This document shows, one piece after another, positions 1 through 10,741 of a stretch of DNA of 64,000 nt. Below the pieces are notes generated by a model. That model was not told the DNA's origin. It ran no database searches and saw only the letters and a list, made by a program, of their open reading frames with translations. Source of the DNA: Pratylenchus scribneri (Eukaryota; Nematoda; Chromadorea; Rhabditida; Pratylenchidae); contig JAQSEB010000032.1 of NCBI GenBank assembly GCA_030063045.1, forward strand, positions 1,054,001-1,118,000. The letters are read 5' to 3'. A program made the translations under genes and the position numbers. The number at the start of each line of letters is the position of its first letter. The stretch's first letter is position 1.

Positions 1-17
1 GGCATTGTTGAGGTGGT

Positions 18-30
18 GGGGGGGGGGGGG
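18..30 (+). repeat. Poly-G run (13 G)
   Basis: Uninterrupted run of 13 G in otherwise AT-rich DNA. Longer G runs recur at five more places in the window. Confidence 0.9.
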
Positions 31-507
31 TGCTTGTCTTTGCCAGAGCAGCAGTCTCCCCTTTTCTCTGCGGGAGGGTTGATGAGAGTTGGCCACAACC
101 ACCATATAGAGGAAAATTTGCCAGAAAGTGTGGGAAAATGGCAAAAAGGAGGGGGCAAATTGGTGGTGGATTGGGGGTGGATAAGAGGAATTGGGGGATG
201 GGCGAATGCCCGGAAATGACCAATTAGTGAAGGGAAGGCGGCATGTGGAGGCCAAAAAGAAGGAAGGAAGGATGGTGGCAAGAAATGGACACCATCCAAG
301 GCATATTAATGAGTGCAACTTGGAGGGGGAATGAATGATAAAAGTGGCACAACCTTCAATATTTTCTTTTGATTTTTATGTTCTTTTTTGGATTTTTCTT
401 TATGACCACCCCTATGGGAAACCCCCTTGTGATGGGTGGCCTTCAATTCCTTCAAAAATGTCCAAAAATCGACCGAAGTGAAACCTGAGACAAACCAACC
501 CTGATGA

Positions 508-522
508 GGGGGGGGGGGGGGG
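508..522 (+). repeat. Poly-G run (15 G)
   Basis: Uninterrupted run of 15 G in non-coding, G-rich sequence. No gene is convincing in 1-1000; the open frames there are short and overlap on both strands. Confidence 0.9.
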
Positions 523-1107
523 ATTTGGCCACAATTGGGGAAGGCGGAGGGGGAGAAGGAAGATTTGGCCCGAAAATACCAAAAAAAACTTATTTTTAGG
601 AAAATTGATTAGGAAAAGGATGGTGGGAAATGGATGAATGAATATTCATGAAAGCATAAATCGACTTTTTGGCACAACAAACGAAATACAACACATTTTG
701 GCCATCAAAAAAAGAGGAACTTTGCTTTGTGGATAATTTGCGCCGCTGTCTCGGCCCCCATTGCTTTTTGCCGCCTTTCTTTGCCCCAAACACCCCTTCT
801 CGGCATAATTGTGTGCAGCCGCAAAAGTTCGTCCCCTCTGGCTCTTCTCGGCACCCTTGGAGGCTAACGACCCCTGGGAGGGTGGCGGATAGTGCCAAAG
901 GGACAAAAAAAAAGTTAAAAGGGCGTCATTAAGGAAGGGAAAAGCGATGAAAAACGAAGAAATGGGAAAAAAGAGAGGCTACCCTTTCTATTGTTAAAAA
1001 TGAAATGGATGAGGAAATGTGCGCAAATGTGCATAATGGGAATGAATTGGGCATTTCATAATGAAATCAAAAGAATGTTCAAAGAGCAACTTTAATAATG
1101 CGCGAAT

Positions 1108-2510
1108 TACCTTTGGTGGAACTGGAGGAGGAGGCAGCCGAGGCGGCACATTTTGTAGTTGGCTGGAACGTTTGGTGGCCCTTGGCGGTGGCATAGGAGG
1201 TGGCAACGATGGGGAGGAATCCATATGGGAAGGAGCCTGAAAATAAATTTAAAAATGAGGAATGAATATTGAAGAATTGAATTGGGGAAATGAGGTCAAT
1301 GGTATTGGGGTAAATCATCATTCAAAAATGACCATTTGAGAAGGCAAAGTAGTTTTTTGACTTTTCCTCTTTGATGCTGCCCCGGGCGATTTTTCCATTT
1401 GCTCCAAAACAATGCCAAGTCCACCATCAATTCCGGTGTCCCTTTCAGCCATTTTTCTCCTCTTTCCCTTTGTTTTACGCTCCTCATCCACTTCTGATTC
1501 CTCTCCTCGCTTTTGTCGCTTCAAAATTCTTTCGGCATTACATCGTCGAGAATCCCGAATTCGAGAAATGGAATTTTTGGTAGAGCGAAGAAAATATTGT
1601 GGGTCTTGGGCGTCCATTATTTTTGGGGAGAATTCAAAAGTGTCAAAATGGACGCCAAAATGAGGGAAGGAAGGACGGGTGGGGTGAATGTGAGGCTGAC
1701 TCCTGACTGGCTGGATTGGTCAGCCGATAACCCCGGCGGACTTTTTTTGGCGGTTTCGCCCATTCCTCCACCTTTTACTCATTCAGTTCTTTCCCAGGGT
1801 TCGACCTTGCCAATCGGCAATTCCCCCATTCTTCCCCAATTTCCATTTTTTTCACCTTTCTTTCCACCTCTTCGGTGCTCCCATTTGTGCTACTGGTTGT
1901 GGTGGTTGTCGACCCGAATTCGACCAATGTGTCCAATGATGAATTGTTCATCTCTTCCCCACTGCTTGATCCATTCATCAATTCCTCCGTACTTTTTTGT
2001 CCAATCACCTCCGTGCTTTGATCCTCAAATTTGACCTCATCTGCATTTTGTTGCGCAAATCCTTGAAGGAATTGATGGACAATTCGATTTTGGAGTAATT
2101 TTCCCTTTGATGTTGGCGAAATTGAAATGAAACGAATGGTGGAAACAATTCGGGCACAATCCAAAGGAAATTGGCCACATTGTTGGTTCCCATAATTCGG
2201 CGAAGTTTGTTCAAGATGTGCCGATTCAAGGCTGAAAAAAATTGGAAGAATTCAAATATACGGTACAATATATCTATCGCTCATACCGGCATCGTATACC
2301 AATTGTCTTGGCCAATTCCCAATGTTTTGAATGCTCCAAAAATTGTAGAGGAATTGTGCGAAAAAGAAAGCATTCAACGTTTCCATTCCCCGCTTCCTCC
2401 TCTGATGCCAAAATCCCAAAAACATGTTCATCGAGTCGACTGCATGAAATTGCTTGAATTTGTGTGGCGCCTAAAGTCCATTGACCAAATTGATGGCATC
2501 GAAGGGTGAG
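1108..2510 (-). CDS. Multi-exon protein of uncertain identity with a proline-rich exon (partial)
   Basis: I cannot name this gene. On the minus strand an exon at about 2510-2287 (acceptor TTTTCAG, donor GTATGAGC) joins one at about 2231-1780 to give over 220 codons without a stop. The first exon contains ISCSRLDEHVFG followed by VECFLFR, which weakly recalls the middle of a PTB/PID domain. The second becomes polar and Ser/Thr/Glu-rich. A basic, polar exon lies at about 1617-1370. Another at about 1235-1108 holds SLPPPMPPPR and PPRLPPPPVPPK, typical SH3 or EVH1 ligands, and ends in a GTAATT donor. A PTB-plus-polyproline adaptor is one reading. A second frame over 2440-2005 is also open, so the frame is not certain. 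The start and the 3' end were not found. Confidence 0.4.
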
Positions 2511-2741
2511 CTGAAAACAATGTCATCCAAAATTAATCCCGGGGACATACCCCATCCTGGAAAACATTTAGAACACAAAATTGTTGTTCTCCAAAATCCA
2601 AATTTGATTGATGAGTTGAAAAGGCCTGGAAACCACAAAAATTGCAACGGTTGGGGATATAAGGAGAAAACTGATAATTTACTGTGGCATTAGGATAAAA
2701 GAAAAGGTGAATTAATTTTGAAGTAGTACCATTCCAACTCT

Positions 2742-4687
2742 AACCGGAAAACACAAAAAATCAGAATTCTTTCCGGAAAACACAAAAAATCAGAATTCAT
2801 TCCGGAAAACACGAAAAATCAGAATTCTTTCAGAAAACACGAAAAATCAGAATTCTTTCCAGAAAACACAAAAAATCAGAATTCTTTCCGGAAAACACAA
2901 AATCAGAATCTTTCCGGAAAACACAAAAAATCAGAATTCTTTCCGGAAAACACAAAACAGAATTCTTTCCGGAAAACACAAAAAATCAGAATTTTTCCGG
3001 AAAACACAAAAAATCAGAATTCATTCCGGAAAACACAAAAAATCAGAATTCTTACCGGAAAACACAAAAAATCAGAATTCATTCCGGAAAACACAAAAAA
3101 TCAGAATTCTTTCCGGAAAACACAAAAATCAGAATCTTTCCGGAAAACACAAAAAATCAGAATTCTTTCCGGAAAACACAAAACAGAATTCTTTCCGGAA
3201 AACACATAAATCAGAATTTTCCGGAAAACACAAAAAATCAGAATTTTTCCGGAAAACACAAAAAATCAGAATTCATTCCGGAAAACACAAAAAATCAGAA
3301 TTCTTACCGAAAAACATTCCTGAAAATATAAAATAACAGAATTCTTTCCGGAAAACACAAAAAATCAGAATTCTTTCCGGAAAACACAAAAATCAGAATC
3401 TTTCCGGAAAACACAAAAAATCAGAATTCTTTCCGGAAAACACAAAACAGAATTCTTTCCGGAAAACACAAAAAATCAGAATTCTTTCCGGAAAACACAA
3501 AAAATCAGAATTCTTTCAGGAAAACACAAAAAATCAGAATATTTCGGGAAAACACAAAAAAGCAGAATTCTTTCCGGAAAACACAAAAAATCAGAATTCA
3601 TTCCGGAAAACACAAAAAATCAGAATTCTTTCAGGAAAACACAAAAAATCAGAATATTTCGGGAAAACACAAAAAAGCAGAATTCTTTCCGGAAAACACA
3701 AAAAATCAGAATTCTTTCCGGAAAACACAAAAAATCAGAATTCTTTCCGGAAAACACATAAATCAGAATTTTTCCGGAAAACACAAAAAATCAGAATTTT
3801 TCCGGAAAACACAAAAAATCAGAATTCATTCCGGAAAACACAAAAAATCAGAATTCTTACCGGAAAACACAAAAAATCAGAATTCTTACCGGAAAACACA
3901 AAAAATCAGAATTCATTCCGGAAAACATAAAAAAATCAGAATTCTTTCCGGAAAACACAAAAATCAGAATCTTTCCGGAAAACACAAAAAATCAGAATTC
4001 TTTCCGGAAAACACAAAACAGAATTCTTTCCGGAAAACACAAAAAATCAGAATTCTTTCAGGAAAACACAAAAAATCAGAATATTTCGGGAAAACACAAA
4101 AAAGCAGAATTCTTTCCGGAAAACACAAAAAATCAGAATTCATTCCGGAAAACACAAAAAATCAGAATTCTTACCGGAAAACACAAAAAATCAGAATTCT
4201 TACCGGAAAACACAAAAAATCAGAATTCATTCCGGAAAACACAAAAAATCAGAATTCTTTCCGGAAAACACAAAAATCAGAATCTTTCCGGAAAACACAA
4301 AAAATCAGAATTCTTTCCGGAAAACACAAAAAATCAGAATTCATTCCGGAAAACACAAAAAATCAGAATTCTTACCGGAAAACACAAAAAATCAGAATTC
4401 ATTCCGGAAAACACAAAAAATCAGAATTCATTCCGGAAAACACAAAAATCAGAATCTTTCCGGAAAACACAATAAATCAGAATTCTTTCCGGAAAACACA
4501 AAAAATCAGAATTCATTCCGGAAAACACAAAAAATCAGAATTCTTACCGGAAAACACAAAAAATCAGAATTTTTCCGGAAAACACAAAAAATCAGAATTC
4601 TTACCGGAAAACACAAAAAATCAGAATCGGAAAACACATAAATCAGAATTTTTCCGGAAAACACAAAAAATCAGAATTCTTTCCGGC
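2742..4687. repeat. Minisatellite array, 27-28 bp unit, about 70 copies
   Basis: About 1.95 kb of head-to-tail copies. Each unit has TTCCGGAAAACAC, then an A run, then TCAGAATTC. TTCCGGAA and GAATTC are both palindromes, so every unit carries two small dyads. Variants are mainly a T>A or T>C in the spacer after GAATTC (GAATTCATTCC, GAATTCTTACC), a loss of one or two A, or a shortened unit (CACAAAACAGAATTC). The variants recur in the same order in several blocks, which points to expansion of multi-unit blocks. Long open frames appear on the minus strand only because the unit lacks stops in some frames. The same unit forms a second array in a nucleoredoxin intron at 24897-25388. Confidence 0.95.
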
Positions 4688-4838
4688 AAACGCATCTTGA
4701 TAAAAAAAAAACATATTTTTCTGTAAAAGACCGTTTATCATTAGCATTCTCTCATTAAATCAAACCAATTCCCCTTTTTGTTTGTCTTGTTTTATTGCAT
4801 TGAGTGAGGTAACTGCTAATGCATAATTAATCATTTGA

Positions 4839-6065
4839 TTAATTCCAAATTATCCCAAATATTGAACTATGAAGTAAAACTTTCTCCATATTCCTTCTCC
4901 CTCTTTTTCTTACTCGATCAACAACCAATGCTGAATCGGGACATTGGTTGAAAGTGGCAAATTTGCCCAGAAATTGTAGAGCAAATTGTGCAATCCGTAA
5001 TTGTTCGGATTGGTCGGAGAATGTTTGGGAATTGGGGCCGGCAAAATGTAGAGAGTAAAAGGTGGAAGAGGAGGCAGATGATGATGATGAAGAAGGGGAA
5101 GGCGATGATGAGCAAATATTTTCATTGTTATCGGCAACAATAATGGATGAGGATCGACGGCCACCATTATTGGTTAACAATGACGATGAATTGTGTGGAT
5201 GTGGATGATGAGTGGGAATGGGTGGAGGCAAAAAATTGAAATTGCCTTCGGCACTGCCACTTTTGATGCTCAATGAGCGACGATTTTGATGCTGAAAATT
5301 GGCATTTAATAAGACTGGATTTTACAAAATTGGTGATACCAATCGAGAATGCCGATTGCACTGAGAGCCAGAATGTTTGCGGAATAATCTAGAATGATGA
5401 TCAGCGGATGAGCGAAGACTTGCAAAATGGTCTTGAACGATGATTTGAGTTGTTGGTCGCTGCAGGGAATTGGAGAGCAATTGAAAAGGGATATTATCAA
5501 CTTTTCCCACCCTGACAGTCAACAACAATTCCTTTCGGCGCATCCCTTTGCGCACCAATTTTGCCACCTCCAAATGGCCAAGTTTGTCCAAATGATGTCC
5601 ATCCATGGCCAACATTTCGTCCCCATTCTTTATTTATTTCAATTTTGAGGACAAAGCTCCTTTTCAACTCACTTTTAGGCCCATTCGATGAGCAATTCCC
5701 CCTGCCAAAACAACCAATCGGCAAGGGCATTCACTTTGAATTGCAAAGCCAAAACCGGGAATTGGGCCATTTTTGTCAGCAGAACGTAAAAGAACAGTAA
5801 TCGGCGATGTAGAGGACATTTTTGGGCGACAAAAAATTCTTTTCGGAGGAAATGTTTTCTTTAATGAAGTTGGGAAAAACAAACAATTTGGAAGAATTGG
5901 ATGGGGGAATTGTGGATGATTATTATTATTAGTTGGATTTGAGGCGGAAAGGACACAGCGGGTCCATTTTTGGCTGGGTCGGACGAAGGTCAGTCTGATT
6001 TTGGTTCGACTAAAACAAACAAACAATTTGGTGGGAAAGGGAAAAATCATTCTTTTTGTCGCCAT
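4839..6065 (-). CDS. PDZ-domain protein
   Basis: Probably a scaffold or signalling protein that binds C-terminal peptides of partners. The first exon (ATG at 6065; an alternative in-frame ATG lies near 5830) carries the first half of a PDZ domain: PITVLLRS, then GFGFAIQS in the position of the carboxylate-binding GLGF loop, then GGIAHRMGLK. After an intron the domain continues with GDEMLAMDGHHLDKLGHLEV and AKLVRKG, ending in LLLTVR. This is one complete PDZ of about 85 residues, closest in feel to PDZ domains of RhoGEF/RGS proteins. Further exons encode a polar stretch (QIIVQDHFASLRSS) and then a Ser/His/Pro-rich tail starting HQNRRSLSIKSGS, with a stop at 4839. No RGS, DH or PH domain is visible here, so the parent family is open. 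Confidence 0.65.
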
Positions 6066-6455
6066 TTTTGGAGTCCATATTTATTATAAAAAGCAGAAAA
6101 AAATGATGTGATAATATATTTCGGTGCGCATTTTCCGTGTTTTAAAACCAACAAAATGGGCACAAAATGCTGTGCTTTCATTCTTCCCCATTTCTTTTTA
6201 CGGCTCTCAGCCTATGCCATTTTTGAACTTTTGCTGGGAACAGATTATTTATGACCTGGGACCCGCCCCTCTATGACATTTTTATGGGGCGAGGAAAGGG
6301 GTGAAATGGATGGGCACATTTGGAAGAGGATTGGTTGATTATGAAGGGATTTTGAATTGAAAATGCCATTTGGAAATGGAATTAAAATGAATAAAATTAT
6401 TTTTTAAATTATTTATTTATATCCAAAAAGATGTGATAAAAAATTGCAAAATTAT
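6066..6455. other. Intergenic spacer
   Basis: Holds the upstream region of the PDZ gene and the 3' region downstream of the PRP18 stop. I see no gene or RNA structure. Confidence 0.6.
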
Positions 6456-7730
6456 TCATCGACTTTTAACAAATTCCACACATTTACTCGGATCAGCAGG
6501 GAAGAATTCTTGACATTTTGACAATATTCGTTTGATTCCGTGAACATATCTTAAATGAAATAATTATTTCAATTAATTATTCCAATTTTTGTTTACTTTC
6601 TCTGTGTTTCATCGTTCATCACATGGGCAACATTCGATGCATAAGCCTTTGAGGAACCAGGCCGTTGATGAATACCAGAACGAGTGACACCGACAGGCCA
6701 AGGTGCATTCCCGATTGCCATTTCCATATACGCATTGTTTGCTTCAATATAATTTCGATCCAAAATGCAAAATCTAATTTTAATTAATTTGTTATTGTTT
6801 AATAATAATAATTATTATTTTACCTTGCAATATTCGTTAAATGGACGCGAATGTCAGAATTGACAGAATGCTTGACCAATGAGTGAACAAGAGGGCCAAG
6901 ATGTTCAACGGTTTGTTTGTGCATTCCAGCCTGCAATTTGCCTCGAGCACTTTTTTTAATATTCTCATCACGTTCATTCAAATCTTTGGCCCATCGCTTC
7001 AAAATATCTTTAAATAATAAAAATATTATTTTAATTTTATAAGAAAATGCAAAATACATTGAATAAATGCATGGATTAGGTCGCAATCTTTATTGTCATC
7101 TCCCGAGCCAAGGGAAGATGCTCCATTCTAAAATTAATTATGTTATATTTTTTTAATTTTAAAAATACAAATATTTGTTCCCATGTCGCGTCATTCTCAT
7201 TTTCTTCAATTTGGACATTCAATTTTTCTGCTTCATTTGCCCCACTTGTTCCTTTCACAATTTTCTCTAAAATCTCTTCATTTTCGACTTGGTCCATTGC
7301 TGCTTGAAAATCATTTTTCCATCCTTCATTCAAATCCGGTTTTTCAATTTCCAATTTTCGTAGCCTCTTCAATGCTTCCGAATCCGATTCTCCAAATAAT
7401 CTGATTGGCTGGCCTCTAATTCTGAGTTGGCGAATAACTTCCGAACGAGGGACATTCTCCGAAGTTGAGGTTGATAATTTTTTGTCAATTAATTCATCGG
7501 CATTTTTGCTATTAATATCCAATTGTTGTTCTTTTTCCAATTGCCTTTGTCTTTCTAAATATGCTTCTTTCTCTTTCTTGAATAAATCGGCTCTTCTGAT
7601 CATTTTTGCTCCGGCCTAAAATATTTAAGTTAAACAATTGTTTTTTAAAAATAAAAATAACCCTCTCCTCAATTGCAATGTCTTCCACTTGCTTCCTTTT
7701 TTGGGCAATCACTTCTTTTAGAAAATCCAT
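6456..7730 (-). CDS. prp-18: Pre-mRNA-splicing factor 18 (PRP18)
   Basis: Nuclear factor acting with SLU7 and the U5 snRNP in the second catalytic step of splicing, when the 3' splice site is chosen. The start [17 protein letters not shown] is the normal family N-terminus. It is followed by the PRP4/PRP18-type motif [16 protein letters not shown], with [10 protein letters not shown] next to it, then [13 protein letters not shown]. The helical Prp18 core includes [25 protein letters not shown] and a late exon with [19 protein letters not shown], the conserved loop of the family. The protein ends KCVEFVKSR. Six or so exons are separated by short introns. Start and stop are both unambiguous and length fits the family. 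It is divergent from the ALKBH1-like gene, 273 bp apart. Confidence 0.92.
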
Positions 7731-8003
7731 TTTTCTAATTTTAATAAAGATCTGAAAAAAAAAATAAAATAATTTTGACATTAAATTGGCTTTTCAGTTT
7801 TTCACATTCACAATTCGCAGAGTCTCGAAAGTCTAAAAAATAAAATATTTATTTCGGAGTGTATTGAAACGAAAATAATAATAATAAAATAATATCGAAA
7901 AAAAATAAAATTTTTATTAAATTTTTTTTATTAAATTAATAGCTCCTTCTCCCTCCGCTCCCGCTACTCCTTTTCTTGTTAATTCGATTGTGATTGTGAT
8001 GCT
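7731..8003. promoter_or_regulatory. Divergent promoter region prp-18 / ALKBH1-like
   Basis: Short AT-rich gap between two start codons facing away from each other, so it should carry both 5' regions. It contains a CT-rich stretch (about 7941-7980) among A/T runs. No specific binding site can be named. Confidence 0.5.
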
Positions 8004-9285
8004 ATGTTAAAGACAAAAATTTTTAATAAAAATCCAATTTACATTTGCATCAAAAGTGCAGCAAACGAAGCAAAATATCAACAAAAAAGTAAGGTTTATA
8101 TTAATTAAAAATCATAAAATTCACAATTTTAATTTTAGTGGAGCATGAAGCTGATGAACCTTATTCGAAACCACAAATTGGAGAACCTTCAACAATATTT
8201 AAAAGAAAATTTAAATTTTACAAAAAGAGGGATCGCCGTTTGGATTTGACAGATGTGATCGACCCATTCAATGCTTCCACATCAGCAAGAATTCTATTAA
8301 CAAAAATTAGCAAAGAAAGAATTAATGACGACAATTATTTATCAAAAATATCAGGATTAAGGTAAAAGTAATTTGAAATTATTAAAATAATTTAAAATTG
8401 ATTTAGACCGATGGAAAATTGGCTTTTGTCAACTTTTATTGATAAGCCAGGCCTTTTTATAATTGGTGGGATGCTCTCTCAATCGGAACAACTTTGCTGG
8501 ATTAATCGATCTCTATATTTGTTTCCCGAGCCTCCAAATGTTACAAATCTTTCATTTCAAAAAGACAACCCATATATTGGAAGGAATGTTTTCAAAACCT
8601 GTGGAGCAAATAAACTTCGTTGGGTAACGATGGGAAATGATTACAATTGGGACACAAAAGAATATGCAACCAAAGCAAGAAATGAATTACCGGCGGAAAT
8701 GGTCAAATTAACTCAATTTGTTGCTAATGGTATTTTAATCTATTTTTAATATTAAATTTTCTTAAATATTTTAGTTTTGGAGTTGGGTCAATTCCATCCG
8801 GATGCGGCTATCATTAATTATTATCCAACAAAATCTTATCTTTCACCCCATGTTGACAGGTAAAAAATGATTTTTTTTTATTTAAAATAATTATTTTTTG
8901 AATAAAATTAATTAATCCAATTTTAAAAATATAATTCATTCAGATCTGAACGTGATCTAAGCAAACCGTTGATTTCCATATCATTTGGTCAGCCAGCAAT
9001 TTATTTAACCGGAGGAACTTCTTTAAATGATCCGGTGGATGCAATTTTGCTTCGATCCGGGGATATTTTGGTGATGAGTGGAGAACAAAGGTGCAATTTT
9101 AATTCCTTTTTTAAATGAGTTCAAAATAATATTTTAGGCTTGTTTATCATGCTTTGCCAAGAATATTAGAAAACACAAATTCTTTCAATGAAATTTCAAC
9201 AAAAATGGATGAAAAAATAGAAAATGATGTTTTGGAATATGCAAATAAATGTCGAATTAATATGACTGTGAGACAAATTGAATAA
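8004..9285 (+). CDS. alkb-1: ALKBH1-type nucleic acid dioxygenase
   Basis: Fe(II)/2-oxoglutarate dioxygenase of the AlkB family. ALKBH1 members demethylate or oxidise modified bases in tRNA and DNA, partly in mitochondria. The chosen ATG gives a basic, hydroxylated N-terminus (MLKTKIFNKNPIYICIKSAA) that could be a mitochondrial presequence; the first intron falls so that the next exon regenerates an ATG (MEHEADEP), a possible second start. The core has KPGLFII, then KLRWVTMGNDYNWD, then INYYP, with the iron ligands in SPHVDRSE (H and D) and LVYHALPRI (distal H). The 2-oxoglutarate-binding C-terminus is RINMTVRQI, matching RxNxTxR. All catalytic residues are present. Confidence 0.9.
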
Positions 9286-9895
9286 ATATTAAAATGCTAT
9301 AATAAATTAATTAATATATCAATCACTAAAATTAAAATTACCCCTTTCCCTTTTATGAGGAAAATACAATTTTCTAATCACCACGTGGGTTTGTTTTTCT
9401 TATTTCTCCGATCATAGGTCAGCCACTTCTCCCCCCCCCCCTTCCTTTTTTGTGACGTGATGTGCCCAAAAAGTCACGTGGTGTCAAAAAGTGGAATGAA
9501 AGTGGGGTAATGTCCTTTTTCTTTATTATGGGTTTATAATATCAAATCAATTTGTCCAAATATTTAAAAACTCGTGGTTGATTGACTTATACACATTAAA
9601 TTTTGCCCTTTAACCCAAATCGACCCTATCAATTATTTTATTATTTTTAATTATCCCCCCAAACAAATAATTTTGGTGCTATTTTTATAAAACCACATGG
9701 TTAATCTTTTTTATAAATAAAACTATTTATGATAATTCCATCCATCATTTTCAATTGGCTTTTTTGTTATCATATCCGTACCTCAAGATAACTCGTTTGA
9801 ATTATGATTGTACTATAATAAAGACATTCTTTACTCTTTTCCACGTGCATCGCATCCCACTCCATGTGAAACGTGATAATGATAATATAATAAGT
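9286..9895. other. Intergenic AT-rich DNA with a C11 run
   Basis: No gene. It contains an 11-base C run at 9431-9441, paired CACGTG-type motifs near 9382 and 9475, and AT-rich sequence leading to the foldback element. Confidence 0.6.
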
Positions 9896-10306
9896 CGTGT
9901 TTGCGCGTTTCATCGAAAAGGTCGGAAATGCGCGTTTCACCGAAAACGGTCGGAAATGTTCATATTTCAATTTAGAGGAGTTAAACCAAAAAACCAATGA
10001 TGTTTTCAGATTCCGCATGTTTGAAAACCCCTAAAACCAGTTTAAAAACATATGTTTATAAATGTTAAACTAGCAAAAACATTGTTTGTTTGAAATACAT
10101 GTAAAATATCAACAACATTGTTGTTTTAAAAGTTTTTGCGCAAAAAATGTATGTTTTTAAATTGGTTTTATGGGTTTTCCAACATGCTGAATCTGAAAAC
10201 ATCTTTGGTTTTTTGGTTTAACCCTTCTAAATTGAAATATGAACATTTCCGACCTTTTTCGGTGAAACGCGCATTTCCGACCTTTTCGATGAAACACGCT
10301 AGCACC
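9896..10306. mobile_element. Foldback/MITE-type element with 9-bp target site duplication
   Basis: The left arm (about 9896-10080) and right arm (about 10130-10306) are near-perfect inverted copies. On the left, CATCGAAAAGGTCGGAAATG, a second GGTCGGAAATG, TTTAGAGGAG and TGATGTTTTCAGATTC are each matched in reverse complement on the right with few mismatches. The arms are about 175 bp with a loop of about 50 bp. ATAATAAGT lies directly outside both ends (9887-9895 and 10307-10315), as expected of a target duplication. Long terminal inverted repeats with a 9-bp duplication fit a Mutator-like non-autonomous element. There is no transposase. It lies between the ALKBH1-like gene and AASS. Confidence 0.85.
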
Positions 10307-10741
10307 ATAATAAGTAACAAATTTATTTCATCATCCTTGTGAATTTTTGTTTTTATTATTTTGTGTCAAATTAATTACACCCTCCATCGTTCCCACAATT
10401 GATATTTTTGACCTTTACTCTCGAACCGCGGTACACACACATGCTTTTTAATTGCCATGTGCTGCAACGTGTGGTCGGTTCACATTCTATTTCGGTTTTT
10501 ATGAAGAAGTAAACATTCCGCCGACGATAGCGCCATACCGGTTCTAATCTACCGATCTTCTTGCATCATTTTTTTTCCATTTTTATCCACAAGGTTGGGT
10601 GGCATGCCCTCTTGCATCAGACAATTTAAAATGTTTGGATTCTATTCTACTTTTTCCATTTAATTTATTTCCATTTTTTACAATTCCATTGGTTTATTTT
10701 TATTATCATTTTTTTCGTAAATTTACAGCTGATTATTGAAT
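10307..10741. other. Intergenic / AASS upstream region
   Basis: AT-rich, no gene. TTTACAG at about 10723-10729, just before the AASS ATG, would serve as a trans-splice acceptor for a spliced leader. Confidence 0.5.

Noticed and set aside
2742..4687. Resemblance to a CRISPR array
   Set aside because: There are no unique spacers; the whole unit is repeated, and the genome is eukaryotic with introns.
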